Made by a program: the position numbers and the translations under genes | Notes under the pieces: model-generated | What the model saw: only the letters and a program-made list of their open reading frames with translations | What the model was told of the DNA's origin: nothing | Databases searched by the model: none | Shown here: one piece after another, positions 1-8,506 of the stretch | Position numbering within the stretch: position 1 is the first letter of the stretch | How the letters are laid out: every line of letters starts with the position of its first letter | NCBI RefSeq assembly: GCF_000422785.1 | Contig: NZ_AUGS01000001.1 | Location: forward strand, 1-64,000 | Length of the DNA: 64,000 nt | From: Pseudovibrio exalbescens DSM 16456 | GTDB taxonomy: Bacteria; Pseudomonadota; Alphaproteobacteria; Rhizobiales; Stappiaceae | Direction of reading: 5' to 3'

Positions 1-86
1 AGACCGATCGCAAACGAGATCGGCACACCGAACGTCACCAGCACGGCGAAAACGCCAAACAGGATAAGTGCGCTTTGCAGTTCCAT
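1..86 (-). CDS. dctM: TRAP transporter large permease DctM (partial)
   Basis: Only the first 28 residues lie in the window; the gene runs off the left edge. The reverse-strand peptide begins MELQSALILFGVFAVLVTF, followed by GVPISFAIGL, a typical first membrane segment of the DctM/SiaM large TRAP subunit. DctM is the 12-13 helix channel subunit that, with the small DctQ subunit and a periplasmic binding protein, imports organic acids using a sodium gradient. It starts about 24 bases after the dctQ stop on the same strand, so the two are surely co-transcribed. Next to uidA/uxuA the substrate is probably a hexuronate or glucuronide (inference). Confidence 0.85.
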   Translation of the reverse strand, partial: MELQSALILFGVFAVLVTFGVPISFAIG

Positions 87-110
87 GGGGGACTCTCTTC
101 AATTCTCGGC

Positions 111-626
111 TTACTCGGCCGCATCCTCAACTGGCTTGTCGTTCGGACCGGTGCCGGTGCCGTTGATCAGGCCGATGGCAAATTCAACGCAGTAAAACAG
201 GATCACCGCCCCGGAGAACGGAATGGCTGCGTAGACATAGCCCATGGGAATGCGCAGGGCCGGAGAAACCTGGCCCGTGGACAAAGTCTTGGCCACAAGG
301 TTGTAGCCGCCGTACAGCATGATCGTGATCGCAAACACCGCGATCGCAAGCGTGATGAACAGGTCCGAAAGCTGCTTCGTGCGCCCAACAAGCGAACCGG
401 TCAAAAGATCAATCGCAAGGTGACGGCGCTGGCCAAGCGTATACGCCGCGCCAATCAAACCAATCCACATGAACATGAACCGCGCCATCTCGTCCGTAAC
501 CGTGCTCGGCTGACCCAAGATAAACCGCGATACAACCTGCCAAACAACACACACTACCAGAACAGCAAATACCAGAACGGTAACTGTGCTGAGCATCTTA
601 TTAACTATATTGGTCAGCGCCTTCAT
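111..626 (-). CDS. dctQ: TRAP transporter small permease DctQ
   Basis: A 171-residue membrane protein with four hydrophobic segments (about residues 12-33, 47-66, 88-108 and 128-150), the layout of the DctQ/YiaM small TRAP subunit. The WQVVSRF and DEMARFMFMWIGLIGAA stretches are family hallmarks. It complexes with DctM in the inner membrane. The order is dctQ then dctM, and no binding-protein gene (dctP) precedes it: the 554 bases upstream are non-coding. DctP must lie beyond dctM or elsewhere. Divergent from the uidA-uxuR-uxuA operon with UxuR-like palindromes between them, which suggests joint induction by hexuronates. Confidence 0.9.
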   Translation of the reverse strand: MKALTNIVNKMLSTVTVLVFAVLVVCVVWQVVSRFILGQPSTVTDEMARFMFMWIGLIGAAYTLGQRRHLAIDLLTGSLVGRTKQLSDLFITLAIAVFAITIMLYGGYNLVAKTLSTGQVSPALRIPMGYVYAAIPFSGAVILFYCVEFAIGLINGTGTGPNDKPVEDAAE

Positions 627-821
627 TTTTCTTCCCTAGTGATGGACTTGCGCCGAGCCGCCTGCCGCATTCCTCCTGCGGTGGGCGACCAATTTGATGA
701 ACGGTGCCTGGATGCGCCGTTCGCTGGGCTAATCCGGGTTATCCTGCAGGCTACGCAATAACCCATAGTCCGCAAGAATCTGCCGAAATAACTGTGCCCG
801 TCTTTCATCGCGCATTTTTCG

Positions 822-839
822 ATATTGGTCAACCAATAT
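822..839. promoter_or_regulatory. Probable UxuR operator 1
   Basis: ATATTGGTCAACCAATAT: 8-base perfect arms around a two-base centre. This matches the TTGGT-N2-ACCAA core known for FadR-subfamily GntR regulators such as E. coli ExuR/UxuR. Lies nearer the TRAP genes, and a GntR/FCD regulator is encoded 2 kb away. Binding is inferred. Confidence 0.65.
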
Positions 840-1032
840 AATAAAATGGTTTGACAATGAGGGCGAATTATAGAAATGTACAGGTGTCGGGGCAGCAGAT
901 TCTGTTCGCCTCCGGCATACCAAAGTGAGAACGATCACTGTGCGCTCAGTCCCATCTTGAGCTTTGATAAAAAAGGGTTTCAGCCCGTGCGTCGTCCTCC
1001 TGGCGTACGGGTTGGTCCCGAAGCCTCGGAAA

Positions 1033-1044
1033 TCGGTCAACCAA
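1033..1044. promoter_or_regulatory. Probable UxuR operator 2 (imperfect)
   Basis: TCGGTCAACCAA, sharing the GGTCAACC core of the palindrome at 822-839 but with weaker arms. It lies about 140 bases before uidA, so each divergent unit may have its own site. Confidence 0.45.
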
Positions 1045-1180
1045 GGTTTTTATGGGTTGGCCCGGGTTCTGGCGAACAGGTGCGCAGCCTGCCTCCCGGC
1101 AGCGCAATTTGGTCATTTGTGATTTAAGACGCAGCTCCGACACCCGCGACGGACTGCCAGACTGAGGTATTTGGAAGACG

Positions 1181-2980
1181 ATGCTTGAGCGCATGGAAGG
1201 TGCCGACAACGCGTTGGCCTGTCTACACGACGAAGACTACGATGTTCCCTTCAACAAACAGAACCTGAATTATGAAGGCCTGATTTTCGTTGGAGGCCGG
1301 GAAGCCGAGTCGCTGAATGGCGAATGGAACTTCTGTGTCGATCTTCTGGACACCGGTTTGCGTCAGAAGTGGTTCGCCATGACCCCGATGCCGGCGGAAG
1401 AGCGGCCAGAACCATATGATTACGATCCGTATGTTGGTGAAACGGTACCGGTGCCATCTTGCTGGTCCATGCTAAAAGAGAAGTGGTACTTCTTTGAAGG
1501 TAGCGCGTGGTATACCCGTGCCGTGGATATTGCAGAGATGCCTGCCGACGAGCGCTTGTTCTTGCGTATCGGCGCGGCACAGTACGACTGCAAAGTTTTC
1601 CTGAACGGCGAGTTTCTGGGTAACCATTATGGCGGTTCCACACCATTCAATGTTGAGTTGACCGACAAGGCGAAAGTTGGCCAGAACTGGCTGATGCTGT
1701 GTGTCAACAACGCACGTACGCTGGATCGTGTGCCGATGCGTAACACGGACTGGTTCAATTATGGCGGTGTCTATCGCGCCGTCGAATTGTATCGCGTTCC
1801 GAAAACCTTCGTGAAGGATTTGTTTGTTCGGATGTTGCCGGACGACACATATTCGAAGATTGCCATCGACGTGGAAGTTGATGGGGATTCCAGCCAATCC
1901 GCCAAGGTTTCAATTGCCGAGCTGGGCATTGATGAAGAGATTGCTCTGGACGCCAATGGCAAGGGCAAGGTGATTGTCGAAGCGAAACCAGAGTTGTGGT
2001 CTCCGGAAACGCCGCGTCTATACGATGTGGTCGCTACCGCAGGCTCGGATCGCGTGACTGATCGTGTTGGCTTCCGCCAGATCAAACAGATCGGCGAAGA
2101 GCTGTTCCTAAACGGAAAGTCTGTATTCCTTCGCGGGATCTCGGTTCACGAGGATGATGAGTTTCAGGGCAAGGTCTTACTGGATGACGACCTGAAGCAA
2201 CGGTTCCAGCATGCGAAAGAACTGAACTGTAACTTCCTGCGTCTCGCCCACTACCCGCATGACGAGCGTGCTTCGAAGCTTGCAGATGAGCTTGGCTTCA
2301 TGCTGTGGGAAGAAATTCCGGTGTACTGGGCAATTGATTTCAAGAACCCGGCCACATTCAAGGATGCGGATAACCAATTGCGTGAACTGGTCAAGCGTGA
2401 CCGCAATCGCGCCTCTGTCATCATCTGGTCCGTTGGTAACGAGAACCCGGATACGGATGAGCGTCTGGCCTTCATGAAGGGCTTGGTGGATACGGCCAAT
2501 GAGATGGATGGAACACGCCTGACATCTGCGGCCTGTCTGGTCAACCACACCAAGAACCGCATTGAAGACCGACTGGCTCAGTACATCAACGTGATTGGTA
2601 TCAACGAGTACTACGGTTGGTACGAAGAGAACTTTGATGATCTGATCGAGTTCCTGGACAACTCTGACCCTGGCAAACCGGTCGTGATTTCCGAGACTGG
2701 CGCTGATGGTTACATCGGCGAAGGGAAGCTGGAAAAGGGGTTCTTCAGTGAAGCCTACATGGCCGAGGTGTATCGCAAACAGATTGCAACACTGAAAGAG
2801 CGGGCCTTTGTGAAAGGTATTTCGCCGTGGATTCTCTACGACTTCCGCGTTGAACGCCGCCAGAACATGTACCAGCGCGGTTGGAACCGAAAAGGCCTGA
2901 TCGCGTCTGACAAGAAAACCAAAAAGGAAGCGTTCAAGTTGCTCTCTGACTTCTACGCCACCTTGAAAGAAGAACGCTGA
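1181..2980 (+). CDS. uidA: Beta-glucuronidase (GH2)
   Basis: A 599-residue glycoside hydrolase family 2 enzyme: sugar-binding jelly roll (about 1-190), Ig-like domain (about 200-290) and TIM barrel (about 295-590). The acid/base glutamate is E421 in WSVGNENP and the nucleophile is E505 in VISETGADG. The N-x-K motif (N569, K571 in GWNRKG) that recognises the uronic-acid carboxylate in true glucuronidases is present, as is NEYYGWY. It hydrolyses beta-glucuronides to glucuronate and an aglycone. There is no signal peptide, so it is cytoplasmic and acts after uptake. GGAAG precedes the ATG. First gene of an operon, 13 bases before the GntR gene. Confidence 0.93.
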   Translation: MLERMEGADNALACLHDEDYDVPFNKQNLNYEGLIFVGGREAESLNGEWNFCVDLLDTGLRQKWFAMTPMPAEERPEPYDYDPYVGETVPVPSCWSMLKEKWYFFEGSAWYTRAVDIAEMPADERLFLRIGAAQYDCKVFLNGEFLGNHYGGSTPFNVELTDKAKVGQNWLMLCVNNARTLDRVPMRNTDWFNYGGVYRAVELYRVPKTFVKDLFVRMLPDDTYSKIAIDVEVDGDSSQSAKVSIAELGIDEEIALDANGKGKVIVEAKPELWSPETPRLYDVVATAGSDRVTDRVGFRQIKQIGEELFLNGKSVFLRGISVHEDDEFQGKVLLDDDLKQRFQHAKELNCNFLRLAHYPHDERASKLADELGFMLWEEIPVYWAIDFKNPATFKDADNQLRELVKRDRNRASVIIWSVGNENPDTDERLAFMKGLVDTANEMDGTRLTSAACLVNHTKNRIEDRLAQYINVIGINEYYGWYEENFDDLIEFLDNSDPGKPVVISETGADGYIGEGKLEKGFFSEAYMAEVYRKQIATLKERAFVKGISPWILYDFRVERRQNMYQRGWNRKGLIASDKKTKKEAFKLLSDFYATLKEER

Positions 2981-2993
2981 TAGGGCTTTAGGA

Positions 2994-3749
2994 ATGAAAC
3001 TGGACGTCAACAAGCGTCGGTATCAGGATGTTGCGGCTTCTCTGCGCGATGAACTCGCGCAGGGTACCTACGCAATCGGAGATCGGCTCAGAACCGAGCG
3101 CCAGATCTCGGAGGAACTGGGTGTAAGCCGTTCGCTCGTACGCGACGCAATGATCATGCTGGAAGTCGAGGGGCTTGTTGATGTTCGCAAGGGGTCTGGC
3201 ATTTATGTCAGACGCCTGCCCGAAAGCGCTGATGATGAAGGCAAGGGCAACGACATCGGTCCATTTGAGTTGCTGCAGGCGCGTCAATTGCTTGAAAGCA
3301 ATATTGCCGGGTTTGCAGCGACTGTTGTCACCAAGGCAGATATTGTGCGTATGCGAGAACTGCTCGATCAGGAACGTGCAGAACTCGATGCGGGTGGTGA
3401 TGCCTATATGGCCGATGAGCTGTTTCATCGACAAATCGCCATAGCGACGCAAAATGCGGTGCTTGTGAGCGCTGTCGACAACCTTTGGGGCATGCGAAAC
3501 CGGTCGCGCATGTGGGAGAGACTTCATGACCGGGTTTTTGACTGTGGCTATCGCGTGAAATGGCTGGAGGATCACCAGTCCATTTTGACGGCCCTTCAAT
3601 GTCGAGATCCGCAGATGGCTCGTCAGGCGATGTGGCAGCATTTGGAAAATGTGCGTCTGACACTGCTTGAGCTGTCGGATGTCGACGATCCTGCATTTGA
3701 TGCGTACCTGTTTGATGCCGACCCCTTGGCGGCAGTGCGCGAAGCTTAA
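2994..3749 (+). CDS. uxuR: GntR-family (FadR/FCD) regulator, UxuR-like
   Basis: 251 residues: an N-terminal winged helix-turn-helix (about 8-72, with the RLRTERQISEELGVSRSLVRDAM signature and GSGIYV wing) followed by an all-helical FCD ligand domain (about 85-235). FCD regulators sense small carboxylates; those beside uxuA usually respond to fructuronate or glucuronate and repress hexuronate genes. It sits between uidA and uxuA in one operon, and GGT-N2-ACC palindromes at 822-839 and 1033-1044 are its likely targets. The symbol is given by context; it could equally be called ExuR-like. Confidence 0.82.
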   Translation: MKLDVNKRRYQDVAASLRDELAQGTYAIGDRLRTERQISEELGVSRSLVRDAMIMLEVEGLVDVRKGSGIYVRRLPESADDEGKGNDIGPFELLQARQLLESNIAGFAATVVTKADIVRMRELLDQERAELDAGGDAYMADELFHRQIAIATQNAVLVSAVDNLWGMRNRSRMWERLHDRVFDCGYRVKWLEDHQSILTALQCRDPQMARQAMWQHLENVRLTLLELSDVDDPAFDAYLFDADPLAAVREA

Positions 3750-3787
3750 CCAGGGCGTACGCCCTTTGAACCATAAAGAGAAAGCAC

Positions 3788-4966
3788 ATGGAACAGACTT
3801 GGCGCTGGTATGGCCCAAACGACCCGGTAACGCTCTCCGACATTCGTCAAGCCGGAGCCACCGGAATCGTGTCCGCTTTGCATCACATTCCGAACGGTAT
3901 TGTTTGGCCGGTAGAAGAAATTCAAAAACGCAAGGACGAAATTGAGGCAGCCGGTCTGGTTTGGTCCGTTGTGGAAAGCATCCCGGTTCATGAAGACATC
4001 AAGACACGGACCGGTGACTTCCAGAAGTACATCGATGCGTACAAGCAGTCGATCCGCAATCTGGTTGCCTGTGGCATAACAAAGATCTGCTACAACTTCA
4101 TGCCGGTTCTGGACTGGACGCGCACCGATCTGACTTTTGAGTTGCCGACGGGCGCAACCTGCCTGCGGTTCGATGCTGACATCTTCGCTGCGTTTGATCT
4201 GTACATTCTGGAGCGCAAAGGTGCTGAAGCTGAGTACACAGCAGAAGAGATCGAGCGTGCAAAGGCGGCATTTGCAGCCATGACCGACGCAGACAAGGAC
4301 AAACTGGTAAAGACAATCATTGCTGGTCTGCCAGGCTCCGAAGAAAGCTACACGGTTGAGCAATTGCGTGAGCATCTTTCCACTTATGATGGCATTGATG
4401 CTGACAAGCTGAGAGAGCACCTGGCGTTGTTCCTGCAGGAAGTTATCCCAGTGTGTGTGGAAGAGGGCGCCCTGATGGCAATCCATCCGGATGATCCGCC
4501 CCGGCCACTGCTTGGTTTGCCTCGTGTTTGCTCTACTGAGAGCGACTATGAGTACATTGCCAAGGCGGTCGATAATCCTGCAAACGGATTTACCTTCTGT
4601 ACCGGTTCTCTGGGCGTGCGCCCGGACAATGACCTGGTCGGCATGGCCAAGCGTTGGGCGGATCGTATCCACTTTGTGCACTTGCGGGCAACCAAGCGCG
4701 AGGACAATCCGCTTTCCTTCCATGAAGCCGATCACCTTGATGGTGACGTGGACATGGTCGGTGTCATCAGTGCGCTGGTGGATGAAGAAGATCGCCGCCA
4801 CAAGGATGGATGGCAGGGTCGCATTCCGTTCCGTCCTGACCATGGCCACGCGATGTTGACGGACCTCAAGATGAAGTCAGCTCCGGGATATCCGGCAGTT
4901 GGTCGTCTTCGTGGTCTGGCTGAACTGCGCGGTGTCGAGCTGGCTGTTCGTCAACTGCGCGGCTGA
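3788..4966 (+). CDS. uxuA: Mannonate dehydratase
   Basis: 392 residues matching UxuA along the whole length, starting [28 protein letters not shown] and containing the conserved [33 protein letters not shown] and FRPDHGHAM metal/substrate segments. It dehydrates D-mannonate to 2-keto-3-deoxygluconate in the hexuronate pathway. A 38-base gap follows the regulator gene. The isomerase (uxaC) and fructuronate reductase (uxuB) that would supply mannonate are not in this window. A hairpin terminator follows at 4991. Confidence 0.95.
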   Translation: MEQTWRWYGPNDPVTLSDIRQAGATGIVSALHHIPNGIVWPVEEIQKRKDEIEAAGLVWSVVESIPVHEDIKTRTGDFQKYIDAYKQSIRNLVACGITKICYNFMPVLDWTRTDLTFELPTGATCLRFDADIFAAFDLYILERKGAEAEYTAEEIERAKAAFAAMTDADKDKLVKTIIAGLPGSEESYTVEQLREHLSTYDGIDADKLREHLALFLQEVIPVCVEEGALMAIHPDDPPRPLLGLPRVCSTESDYEYIAKAVDNPANGFTFCTGSLGVRPDNDLVGMAKRWADRIHFVHLRATKREDNPLSFHEADHLDGDVDMVGVISALVDEEDRRHKDGWQGRIPFRPDHGHAMLTDLKMKSAPGYPAVGRLRGLAELRGVELAVRQLRG

Positions 4967-4990
4967 TCCATCGGCATTCTAGCTATTTGA

Positions 4991-5023
4991 AAAGGCCGGG
5001 GGCTTATGCCTCCGGCCTTTTTT
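4991..5023 (+). terminator. Rho-independent terminator after uxuA
   Basis: Inverted repeat AAAGGCCGG(G)GGC / GCCTCCGGCCTTT around a TTAT loop, followed by a run of T. It ends the uxuA operon; the flanking A and T runs mean it may also serve the convergent luxR-type gene. Confidence 0.85.
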
Positions 5024-5053
5024 GTTGCCATCGTCTTTTTGGGAGGAAACGAC

Positions 5054-5851
5054 TCAGGCGTGCGCAGCTGCCAAGTGCTTTTCTGGCGCGGATGCGGTGG
5101 GGGAGACCATCGATCCAGGGCTGCGGTAGTCTTGCAGCCGGCGCAAGTTGGAGCGTGCGCGGCTGCGGGGTCTGTAGTCCACGTTGATGCCAAGCTCGTT
5201 GATCATGGCAACCAGTTGGCTTCTGGAATAGAAACCCAGCGCACTGAGCAGGGCGGAAACGTGGTGTTTTACGGTTGCTTCAGAGATGCCGAGATCGTGC
5301 GCGATTTGCTTGTTCAGCTTGCCTTGCTTGAGGTAGTTGAGGATGGTCGCCTGACGTCGTGTCAAATTTGCCAGTCCTTCATAAAAATCCTGCGAGAAAG
5401 CTACATGATTGTCGTTGGTCCGGTTTTCTGACGGATCATGGCGGATGCCGCGTAGCAACGTATCCTGAAGCTGAGAAAACTCTGCGGATTTGGAGATCGT
5501 GGTTTGAGCGCCCCGGGCGATGAAGTAGCCGCTCAGTCCTTCATCTTCGTGGTCCGTGATGATCACGAGCCTCACCATCTCGGTTGTCTCCTGCAGTATG
5601 GTGGCGGTGCTGAGGCCTGGTGCTTTGTCCATCTTCGGGTTAACGAGAAGGGTCGAACCCGGATGGGCCGTGGCGTGGCGCTGCAACTCGTCAAAACATG
5701 TGGTTGTGAACACTTTGACGCCGGGATACGCGGAGGTGTAGATGCCTGCCAGCGCAGCCGCGAAGGCTGGATGAGGATCGCCGATAACCACAGTTGCGCC
5801 GGTTTGTTTGATGCCGGCGGTATTCAGTATCGATTGGTTATCCCTGTACAT
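5054..5851 (-). CDS. LuxR-family regulator with degenerate receiver
   Basis: 265 residues from the ATG with a strong GGAGGAG seven bases upstream; a TTG five codons earlier is less likely. Residues about 17-130 resemble a response-regulator receiver: GDPHPAF at the first acidic pocket and SKS at the conserved lysine. The usual phospho-acceptor aspartate is replaced by Asn in LLVNPKM, so phosphorylation control is doubtful. A LuxR/NarL helix-turn-helix follows (about 162-207, LTRRQATILNYLKQGKLNKQIAHDLGIS...). The tail of about 50 residues is Arg/Ser-rich and unusual. Divergent from a TetR gene. Target genes unknown. Confidence 0.8.
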   Translation of the reverse strand: MYRDNQSILNTAGIKQTGATVVIGDPHPAFAAALAGIYTSAYPGVKVFTTTCFDELQRHATAHPGSTLLVNPKMDKAPGLSTATILQETTEMVRLVIITDHEDEGLSGYFIARGAQTTISKSAEFSQLQDTLLRGIRHDPSENRTNDNHVAFSQDFYEGLANLTRRQATILNYLKQGKLNKQIAHDLGISEATVKHHVSALLSALGFYSRSQLVAMINELGINVDYRPRSRARSNLRRLQDYRSPGSMVSPTASAPEKHLAAAHA

Positions 5852-5949
5852 AGTTTCTCCTCCCAAAGAACGCTGCCTAAGTGATTTAACCTAGCTCTTG
5901 AAAAAAATACATACATATGGTTTTTTTACAAGACACTTTGAGGGGAAAA

Positions 5950-6603
5950 ATGGAAAAAATCGGAATCATGGCCTCGGAGCCCGGCTCGAAAACACATCAG
6001 GCGCAAAAAAGCGATCGGATGAAGAGGGATATCGTTCTTGCGGCAATAAAATGTCTGCACGAGAAGGGCTATCACAGTGCATCCATTAAGAAAATCGCGG
6101 AGGCGAGTTCGTTCTCTCAAGGTGCACTGCAGCATCACTTCAAGACAAAAGAAGATCTGATGGTGTTCGTCACGGAACGCGTGTTGGACAAGTCTCTTCG
6201 TTTGACCCAGCAGTGGATAAGTGAAAATACGGGAACGGCTCTCAAGATCTCGGAATTGATGAAGGACTGGTGGGAGAATCAAATGCATTCCCCAGAGTTC
6301 ATCGCCATGATGGAAATACTGGTGGCTGCTCGTACCGAGGAGAGCTTGCGCAAACGCATTGCCCCCTCAATTGATGCCTATGCTGACAAGACTGAGGCTG
6401 TAATCACCGAGTATCTGCAGCTTTGCAATACCAACATCGTCAGCATTGATCTGATCCTTACCGCTTCCCGCAGCATGATGTCCGGTTTTGTAATGCTGGA
6501 TGCCATGTTCCGTACGGATGAGGAAATACAGACCTATATCCATCAATGGGCTGCCATGCTGGATCTGATCGCGGACAGTCGTCCCGACCAGTTGGCTCAT
6601 TGA
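5950..6603 (+). CDS. TetR-family transcriptional regulator
   Basis: 217 residues from the ATG preceded by GAGGGG; an upstream ATG at 5917 lacks a Shine-Dalgarno sequence. Residues about 20-70 form a TetR helix-turn-helix (IVLAAIKCLHEKGYHSASIKKIAEASSFSQGALQHHFKTKEDLM). The rest is a helical ligand/dimer domain with no recognised subfamily. It is divergent from the LuxR-type gene across about 100 bases, so the two may share a control region. No effector can be named. Confidence 0.85.
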   Translation: MEKIGIMASEPGSKTHQAQKSDRMKRDIVLAAIKCLHEKGYHSASIKKIAEASSFSQGALQHHFKTKEDLMVFVTERVLDKSLRLTQQWISENTGTALKISELMKDWWENQMHSPEFIAMMEILVAARTEESLRKRIAPSIDAYADKTEAVITEYLQLCNTNIVSIDLILTASRSMMSGFVMLDAMFRTDEEIQTYIHQWAAMLDLIADSRPDQLAH

Positions 6604-6625
6604 ATAGGTGGTTTGAAAGACAAGG

Positions 6626-7066
6626 TTAGCTCTCGACTTGGTCTTTCAAACAGCGCTTGGCCTCGCCGTTGATTGTTTTCAACTCACGAAGGGTTTGGTC
6701 GATCATTGCGCGCCGGTGTTCAAGATCGCGGATTGTCTCATCGGTTCGGTCGACGAGATACTCGAGTTGTTCCCGTTGTCCGGTGCCGGAGTGTTTGTAG
6801 AGGTCCAGGTAGTGCGAGATCTCTGTCAGCGAGTAGCCGATGGATCTGGCTCTGAGGATCAGCGCCAAACGGGCCCGATCCCGCTTTGTAAAGACCCGAT
6901 GCCCATTGACCCGTTGAGGGGAGAGCAGGCCTTTGTTCTCATAGAAGCGAATAGCGCGAGTGGACACACTGAATTCTTCCGCCAACTCCGAGATGCCGAA
7001 CAATTCCTGATCGGTCTCTGCGGCGATTTTCATGTAGTCTTTAGGTTTGCTCGCGCTATCTGCCAT
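6626..7066 (-). CDS. MerR-family transcriptional regulator
   Basis: 146 residues. The MerR winged helix is at about residues 22-90 (FGISELAEEFSVSTRAIRFYENKGLLSPQRV), followed by a coiled-coil dimer helix (about 95-140) with no cysteine metal site. This is the type often linked to fatty-acid or branched-chain amino acid degradation (LiuR-like) in proteobacteria. It starts 3 bases after the SCP2 gene stop, so the two are one operon. Ligand unknown. Confidence 0.85.
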   Translation of the reverse strand: MADSASKPKDYMKIAAETDQELFGISELAEEFSVSTRAIRFYENKGLLSPQRVNGHRVFTKRDRARLALILRARSIGYSLTEISHYLDLYKHSGTGQREQLEYLVDRTDETIRDLEHRRAMIDQTLRELKTINGEAKRCLKDQVES

Positions 7067-7069
7067 GAT

Positions 7070-7351
7070 TTAGATGATTTCGCCAAGTTTCATGGCAACG
7101 CTCATGTCGCCGTCTACCTTGACTTTTCCCTGCATGAAGGCCGCTGTTGGGTTCAGATCGCCATCAATGATTGCCTGGAGGTCTTCCAGGGCCACGCTGA
7201 TGGTGCAATCCGCCTCCTTGTCAGTGGTGGAGACTTCGGTGCCGTCGATCACCAGAATGCCATCGTCGCCGCAGTCGAACTTGATTGAGCTATCGAAGCC
7301 GCTGGATGCAACCTTGTCTTTAATTCCCGCAGCAATCGCGTCTACGCTCAT
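7070..7351 (-). CDS. Small SCP2 sterol-carrier-domain protein
   Basis: 93 residues starting MSVDAIAAGIKDKVASSG, chosen because GGAGGA sits just upstream of this ATG; the open frame extends further but without a start signal. It is a stand-alone SCP-2 fold (about residues 5-92, with DLQAIIDGDLNPTAAFMQGKVKVDGDMSVAMKL). Such proteins bind acyl chains or other lipids in the cytoplasm. Directly followed by the MerR regulator, which may control it and other lipid genes. Confidence 0.85.
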   Translation of the reverse strand: MSVDAIAAGIKDKVASSGFDSSIKFDCGDDGILVIDGTEVSTTDKEADCTISVALEDLQAIIDGDLNPTAAFMQGKVKVDGDMSVAMKLGEII

Positions 7352-7560
7352 TGCTTTTCCTCCGTTACGTGTAGAAGAGTGGTCGTGCCTCGTTGACGTA
7401 TAGTGGAAGCTAGTGCAGTGTGCGGGATCAGTAAAGCGACGATGCCTTGAAGGCGCTGATTTTCCCACCAAAGTTCTAATTGTGCCAGCGGCAGAGTGAT
7501 CGGAGGGCGAGGCTCGCATTGGGCATTGATCTTCCGGCGAGCGCAGCTATAACCGTCGAA

Positions 7561-8229
7561 ATGGCAAATCCCAATCCCCCCTTCGTGTACGATCCACCAA
7601 TGGTGCCGCAGTTGGATATTCTCCATGCGGATGACCAGATTTTGGTTCTGAACAAGCCCTGCGGTCTGTTGTCAGTGCCGGGTAAGGCTGAAGCTCACAA
7701 GGATTGCCTCGAAGCTAGAGCGCAAACCGCGTTTCCTGATGCACGGATCGTGCACCGTCTGGACATGGATACCTCTGGCGTGCTGGTCATGGCAATGAAC
7801 CCTCAGGCGCATCGACATCTGGGTTTGCAATTCGAACGCAGAAAAACGAATAAAACCTACATTGCACGCGTTTGGGGGCATGTAACGAACGACACCGGAT
7901 TGGTGGACTTGCCCTTGCGGTGCGACTGGCCAAATCGGCCCCGGCAAATGGTCTGCTATGAGCAGGGGCGTCCGGCTCAAACCCACTGGAAGGTGCTTGC
8001 ACGAGAGCGGGAAACGACAGTTGTCGAACTCTCACCAATTACCGGCCGCTCGCATCAGTTACGCGTGCACATGCTCAGTCTTGGGCATCCTATCATCGGT
8101 GATCGGTTTTATGCGCAAGGCAGCGCTTTGACAGCCGGTGACAGATTGCATCTTCACGCGCGCTCTTTGGGATTACATCATCCCGCTGATGGCGAGTTCA
8201 TCTGGTTCCATAGTGACGTGCCCTTTTGA
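7561..8229 (+). CDS. rluA: RluA-family pseudouridine synthase
   Basis: 222 residues from the ATG (MANPNPPFVYD). It lacks an S4 domain and carries the family catalytic motif HRLDMDTSGVL (catalytic Asp in HRLD), DDQILVLNKPCGLLSVPG at the N terminus and GRSHQLRVHM near the C terminus. Length and lack of S4 fit RluA, which converts U746 of 23S rRNA and U32 of some tRNAs to pseudouridine. The Shine-Dalgarno sequence is weak. Divergent from the SCP2-MerR pair. Confidence 0.85.
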   Translation: MANPNPPFVYDPPMVPQLDILHADDQILVLNKPCGLLSVPGKAEAHKDCLEARAQTAFPDARIVHRLDMDTSGVLVMAMNPQAHRHLGLQFERRKTNKTYIARVWGHVTNDTGLVDLPLRCDWPNRPRQMVCYEQGRPAQTHWKVLARERETTVVELSPITGRSHQLRVHMLSLGHPIIGDRFYAQGSALTAGDRLHLHARSLGLHHPADGEFIWFHSDVPF

Positions 8230-8349
8230 GATCCGGAGAGAATCACCTAAGGAGCCAATTCCGGATTTGTCATGAAATTGTATACGCTGATGAACGTTTG
8301 ACAGGCTTCTTACTGAGCGATATTTTTGGTTGGTATCGTATTTGAACGT

Positions 8350-8377
8350 ATAAAATACGTGTAATACCGTATTTTAT
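8350..8377. repeat. Perfect inverted repeat upstream of adhE
   Basis: ATAAAATACG - eight-base spacer - CGTATTTTAT. Perfect 10-base arms in an AT-rich stretch with no T run after it, so an operator for a dimeric repressor is more likely than a terminator. Regulator unknown; it does not match the Rex consensus. Confidence 0.5.
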
Positions 8378-8492
8378 CGCCTTTTGATTTGTGACCAATT
8401 TGTTTTTATTGTGTTTCAGGTTTTCGGTTTTGAGCAATTATTTACAAAACTGAATTGGAATATCAGCGTTACATCTCATATATCTGCCAAAA

Positions 8493-8506
8493 TTGATTTA
8501 TATCAT
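8493..8506 (+). promoter_or_regulatory. FNR/FixK-type box upstream of adhE
   Basis: TTGATTTATATCAT, one mismatch from TTGAT-N4-ATCAA. A TACACT -10-like hexamer lies at 8527-8532, within about 2 bases of class II activator spacing. Activation of adhE at low oxygen is inferred. Confidence 0.6.

Larger units (their letters stand above)
627..1180. other. Divergent control region between TRAP genes and uidA
   Basis: 554 bases with no convincing gene. Reading frames here have no family resemblance and no ribosome-binding sites. It holds two GGTCAACC palindromes (listed separately) and presumably the divergent promoters. GGAAG lies three bases before the uidA ATG. Confidence 0.6.

Noticed and set aside
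3746-4849. A 367-codon reverse-strand frame over uxuA
   Set aside because: Antisense of a well-matched mannonate dehydratase; Cys- and His-rich without a pattern.
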